A DNA stretch of 64,000 nt from an uncultured Clostridia bacterium (GTDB lineage: Bacteria > Bacillota > Clostridia > Christensenellales > UBA1242): positions 24,055 through 88,054 of the forward strand of contig CALWJY010000007.1 in the NCBI GenBank assembly GCA_944381135.1. The letters run 5' to 3'. The notes beneath the pieces are model-generated. The model ran no database searches, had not been told where the DNA came from, and worked only from the letters and a program-made list of their open reading frames with translations. Positions 62,606-64,000 of this stretch are shown here, in pieces; position 1 is the stretch's first letter; each line of letters starts with the position of its first letter. Made by a program: the position numbers and the translations under genes.

Positions 62606-62646
62606 AGCAACAGTGGCGGAACAAATTTAATATAAACAAATTTTAT

Positions 62647-62715
62647 GCGCTCGTAGCTCAGCTGGATAGAGCGTTCGTCTACGGAAGAGATGGTCTTGGG
62701 TTCGATTTCTCCCAT
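62647..62715 (+). pseudogene. Chimeric tRNA-Arg(ACG) pseudogene
   Basis: The 5' half is complete: acceptor strand GCGCTCG, D-arm GCTC/GAGC, anticodon 5' stem TTCGT and loop CTACGGA. The 3' half does not pair with it: no ACGAA, no CGAGCGC. It resembles a different, weak T-arm (GGGTTCGATTTCTC). The break is at the anticodon loop. Confidence 0.75.
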
Positions 62716-62741
62716 AAAAAAGAATTCAAAAAACTTAATAT

Positions 62742-62818
62742 GCGCCATTAGCTCAGCTGGATAGAGCGTCTGTCTACGGAACAGAAGGTCGAGCGTTCGA
62801 ATCGCCCATGGCGCACCA
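62742..62818 (+). tRNA. tRNA-Arg (anticodon ACG)
   Basis: Complete cloverleaf: acceptor GCGCCAT/ATGGCGC, D-arm GCTC/GAGC, anticodon stem TCTGT/ACAGA with loop CTACGGA (anticodon ACG, reading CGU/CGC/CGA after A34 deamination), variable AGGTC, T-arm GAGCG/CGCCC with one A-C mismatch, discriminator A and an encoded CCA. It adjoins the integrated element at right and is its likely attachment gene. Confidence 0.93.
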
Positions 62819-62843
62819 CTAAATTCCCAATACTAAAGGGCAT

Positions 62844-62874
62844 TCTAGCGATTTTGACGGTCGCTAGATTTTTT
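62844..62874 (+). terminator. tRNA-Arg terminator
   Basis: TCTAGCGA (62844-62851), 9-nt loop, TCGCTAGA (62861-62868), then TTTTTT. Confidence 0.88.
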
Positions 62875-62987
62875 ATTTTAACTATAAAATTATAAAAATT
62901 ATTTTTATAACAAATTCATTTTAATTACCAAAATCGGTAAAATCTAAATATTGCAATTTTCATCAAAAAAGTGCTAAAAATAATCAA

Positions 62988-63009
62988 TGTCTACGAATTG
63001 TCTACGAAT
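62988..63009 (+). repeat. Tandem 11-bp direct repeat (possible integrase arm sites)
   Basis: TGTCTACGAAT occurs twice head to tail at 62988-62998 and 62999-63009. Its first eight bases equal those of the tRNA-Arg anticodon region (62771-62778). One helical turn per unit suits cooperative protein binding. Confidence 0.6.
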
Positions 63010-63084
63010 TTTTCCAAAATTTATGCAAATTATATTATCGGAAGTCGAACTTGCTTGCAAGAGTGAGACTGATGGTTATACATG

Positions 63085-63164
63085 CTATATGATGAGTGTG
63101 CGAAACACACAAATTCGTTAGAATTTATAAAATTTTATGCTAATAAAATTTTATCATCATATAG
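63085..63164. repeat. Four-way-junction (cruciform-like) element
   Basis: Outer stem CTATATGATGA (63085-63095)/TCATCATATAG (63154-63164). Inside, three hairpins lie end to end: GTGTG-CGAAA-CACAC (63096-63110), AAATTC-GTTA-GAATTT (63111-63126) and ATAAAATTTTA-loop-TAAAATTTTAT (63127-63154, loop GCTA, sharing one base with the outer stem). No base is left unpaired between stems. It lies outside the transcript of the integrase, whose terminator is at 63219-63248. Confidence 0.75.
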
Positions 63165-63218
63165 TCTATGTTTTGTAATGTATTATTTCACAATGTATTT
63201 TATTGTATCGTTTTATAG

Positions 63219-63248
63219 AAAAATCAGGGCAGGATCTTTCTTCCTACC
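63219..63248 (-). terminator. Integrase terminator
   Basis: Reverse strand: GGTAGGA (63248-63242), loop AGAAAGA, TCCTGCC (63234-63228), then CTGATTTTT. It lies just after the integrase stop codon. Confidence 0.75.
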
Positions 63249-63262
63249 GTAAATTTTTACAT

Positions 63263-64000
63263 TTATGCCTCTTGTTTTTTCTTTAATCTTCGCTTTTCTT
63301 CCAATTTTCTTTCAAGTTCTTCAATCTCATCATCAAGGCTTTCATACTCTCTATTTTCTTCTTTATCTTCTTTTAAAGCACTGCTTATAACACTTGCCGA
63401 TTGCAATTTTGAAGAAAAGTCAAGATGACTATAAACATCAGCAGTTGTATTGAAATTTGCGTGTCCAAGCCATTCTTGTATATTTTTCATTGGCACGCCA
63501 TTAGCAACAAGTAAACTTGCACAACTGTGCCTTAAATCGTGAAAACGAATGTGTTTAAGTTTATTCTTCTTTAAAATTTCACTAAACTTGTGAGATACAT
63601 AGTCAGGAAGAAGCAAATCTCCAATTTCATTCACAAAGACATAGTCAAGATATTTTGTGTTGTAGCATTTTCCATAGATAAGTTTGTTGTATTCTATTTG
63701 CTCTTTTTGACAAAGCAAAAGTTTTTCTATTTTTGGAAAAAGTGGCAAAGTTCGGTGACTTGCTGTTGTTTTTAGAGTGTCGGAACAATAGACAACTTTA
63801 TCAACGCACAAAACCTTATGTTGAATTGTGATAGTTTTGTTGTTAAAATCTATTGCGTCCCACTTTAAACCCAAAAGTTCACTTCGTCTAAAACCATAAT
63901 AGGAAGCAACTCTCACAACCAATCCAATCGGCGAATTATCAGTATATTTGAATAACTTTTCTAATTCTTCTTGATTGTAGTAATTTCTTGTCTGCTTTTC
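63263..64000 (-). CDS. Tyrosine-type site-specific integrase (partial)
   Basis: C-terminal catalytic domain of a phage or integrative-element recombinase; the frame stays open to the window edge (its visible start reads EKQTRNYYNQEELEKLF), so the start codon and arm-binding domain are outside. Catalytic residues in order: Arg of YGFRRSELLGLKW, Lys of the beta-hairpin segment (TLKTTASHRTLPL), HDLRH (His and Arg), GHANFNTTADVYSH with His and the nucleophile Tyr. All are present, so the enzyme looks active. The C-terminus is a basic, K/E-rich coil (LERKLEEKRRLKKKQ). Orientation is toward the tRNA-Arg, and a terminator follows. Confidence 0.95.
   Translation of the reverse strand, partial: EKQTRNYYNQEELEKLFKYTDNSPIGLVVRVASYYGFRRSELLGLKWDAIDFNNKTITIQHKVLCVDKVVYCSDTLKTTASHRTLPLFPKIEKLLLCQKEQIEYNKLIYGKCYNTKYLDYVFVNEIGDLLLPDYVSHKFSEILKKNKLKHIRFHDLRHSCASLLVANGVPMKNIQEWLGHANFNTTADVYSHLDFSSKLQSASVISSALKEDKEENREYESLDDEIEELERKLEEKRRLKKKQEA

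Larger units (their letters stand above)
62819..64000. mobile_element. Left end of a tRNA-associated integrated element
   Basis: A tyrosine integrase faces a tRNA-Arg gene across a 440-nt noncoding region full of dyads and short direct repeats, the usual arrangement at an integrated element's attachment end. Besides the features listed separately, the gap holds the palindromes TATAAAAAT/ATTTTTATA (62891-62909) and TTACC/GGTAA (62925-62940). The other end lies outside the window, so type and extent are unknown. Confidence 0.5.

Noticed and set aside
1-64000. CRISPR arrays, rRNA genes, insertion sequences
   Set aside because: No regularly spaced repeats, rRNA-like conserved stretches or transposase genes were seen; the only mobile-element gene is the integrase at the right edge.

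Overview
The window looks like chromosome from an AT-rich, anaerobic, low-GC Gram-positive bacterium of the Clostridia type (Bacillota). This rests on pyruvate formate-lyase with its activase, the clostridial form of glutamyl-tRNA synthetase with an N-terminal extension, RicT, and sporulation-lineage genes (yabP-yabQ with a divIC-like gene, and spmA-spmB). Gene order around holB-ricT-trmN6-like and tatD-ksgA resembles the Bacillus subtilis origin-proximal region, with pieces missing and strangers inserted. No closer identification is possible from the sequence alone.

Layout. 1-8100: end of an ABC exporter, an unknown 210-aa protein, pflB-pflA with an attenuator-like hairpin between them, a CvpA-like protein, the reverse-strand yabP-yabQ-divIC set, an RluA-type pseudouridine synthase and a degenerate ferritin-like protein. 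8536-20501: a giant 3605-aa lipoprotein followed by a single-pass surface protein. 20758-31260: housekeeping (typA, dnaB, gltX, trpS) with unknown cytosolic and membrane/lipoprotein genes. 31841-50407: a 6188-aa surface protein. 50488-57729: uppP, a frameshifted greA-like gene, a calcium-type P-ATPase, holB, ricT and a methyltransferase. 57803-62315: a TPR-like small protein, an unknown 307-aa gene behind a promoter with a C8 spacer tract, spmA-spmB, tatD-ksgA and a DUF4186 protein. 62433-64000: a tRNA-Arg locus with decayed and chimeric copies, then the edge of an integrated element with a tyrosine recombinase running off the window.

The two giant genes occupy about 29.4 kb, 46% of the window. 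Both carry an export signal and share a GxGTxxxPYxI plus GLUG-type beta-helix module. One is held by an N-terminal lipid, the other by a C-terminal membrane helix. They are probably large modular adhesins or envelope structures.

Most notable signals outside known families: (1) a strong promoter at 59002-59029 (reverse) whose 16-bp spacer holds eight consecutive C, as in phase-variable promoters; (2) an 80-nt element at 63085-63164 that folds, on paper, into a four-way junction with no unpaired base between its stems; (3) several genes whose -10 box lies 6-7 nt before the ATG, with no Shine-Dalgarno, suggesting leaderless mRNAs; (4) a tRNA-Arg half-gene that diverges exactly at the anticodon loop next to an integrase; (5) a terminator-like hairpin between pflB and pflA; (6) a GreA-family gene broken at an A7 run. 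All functional claims are from reading motifs by eye; no database search was possible.
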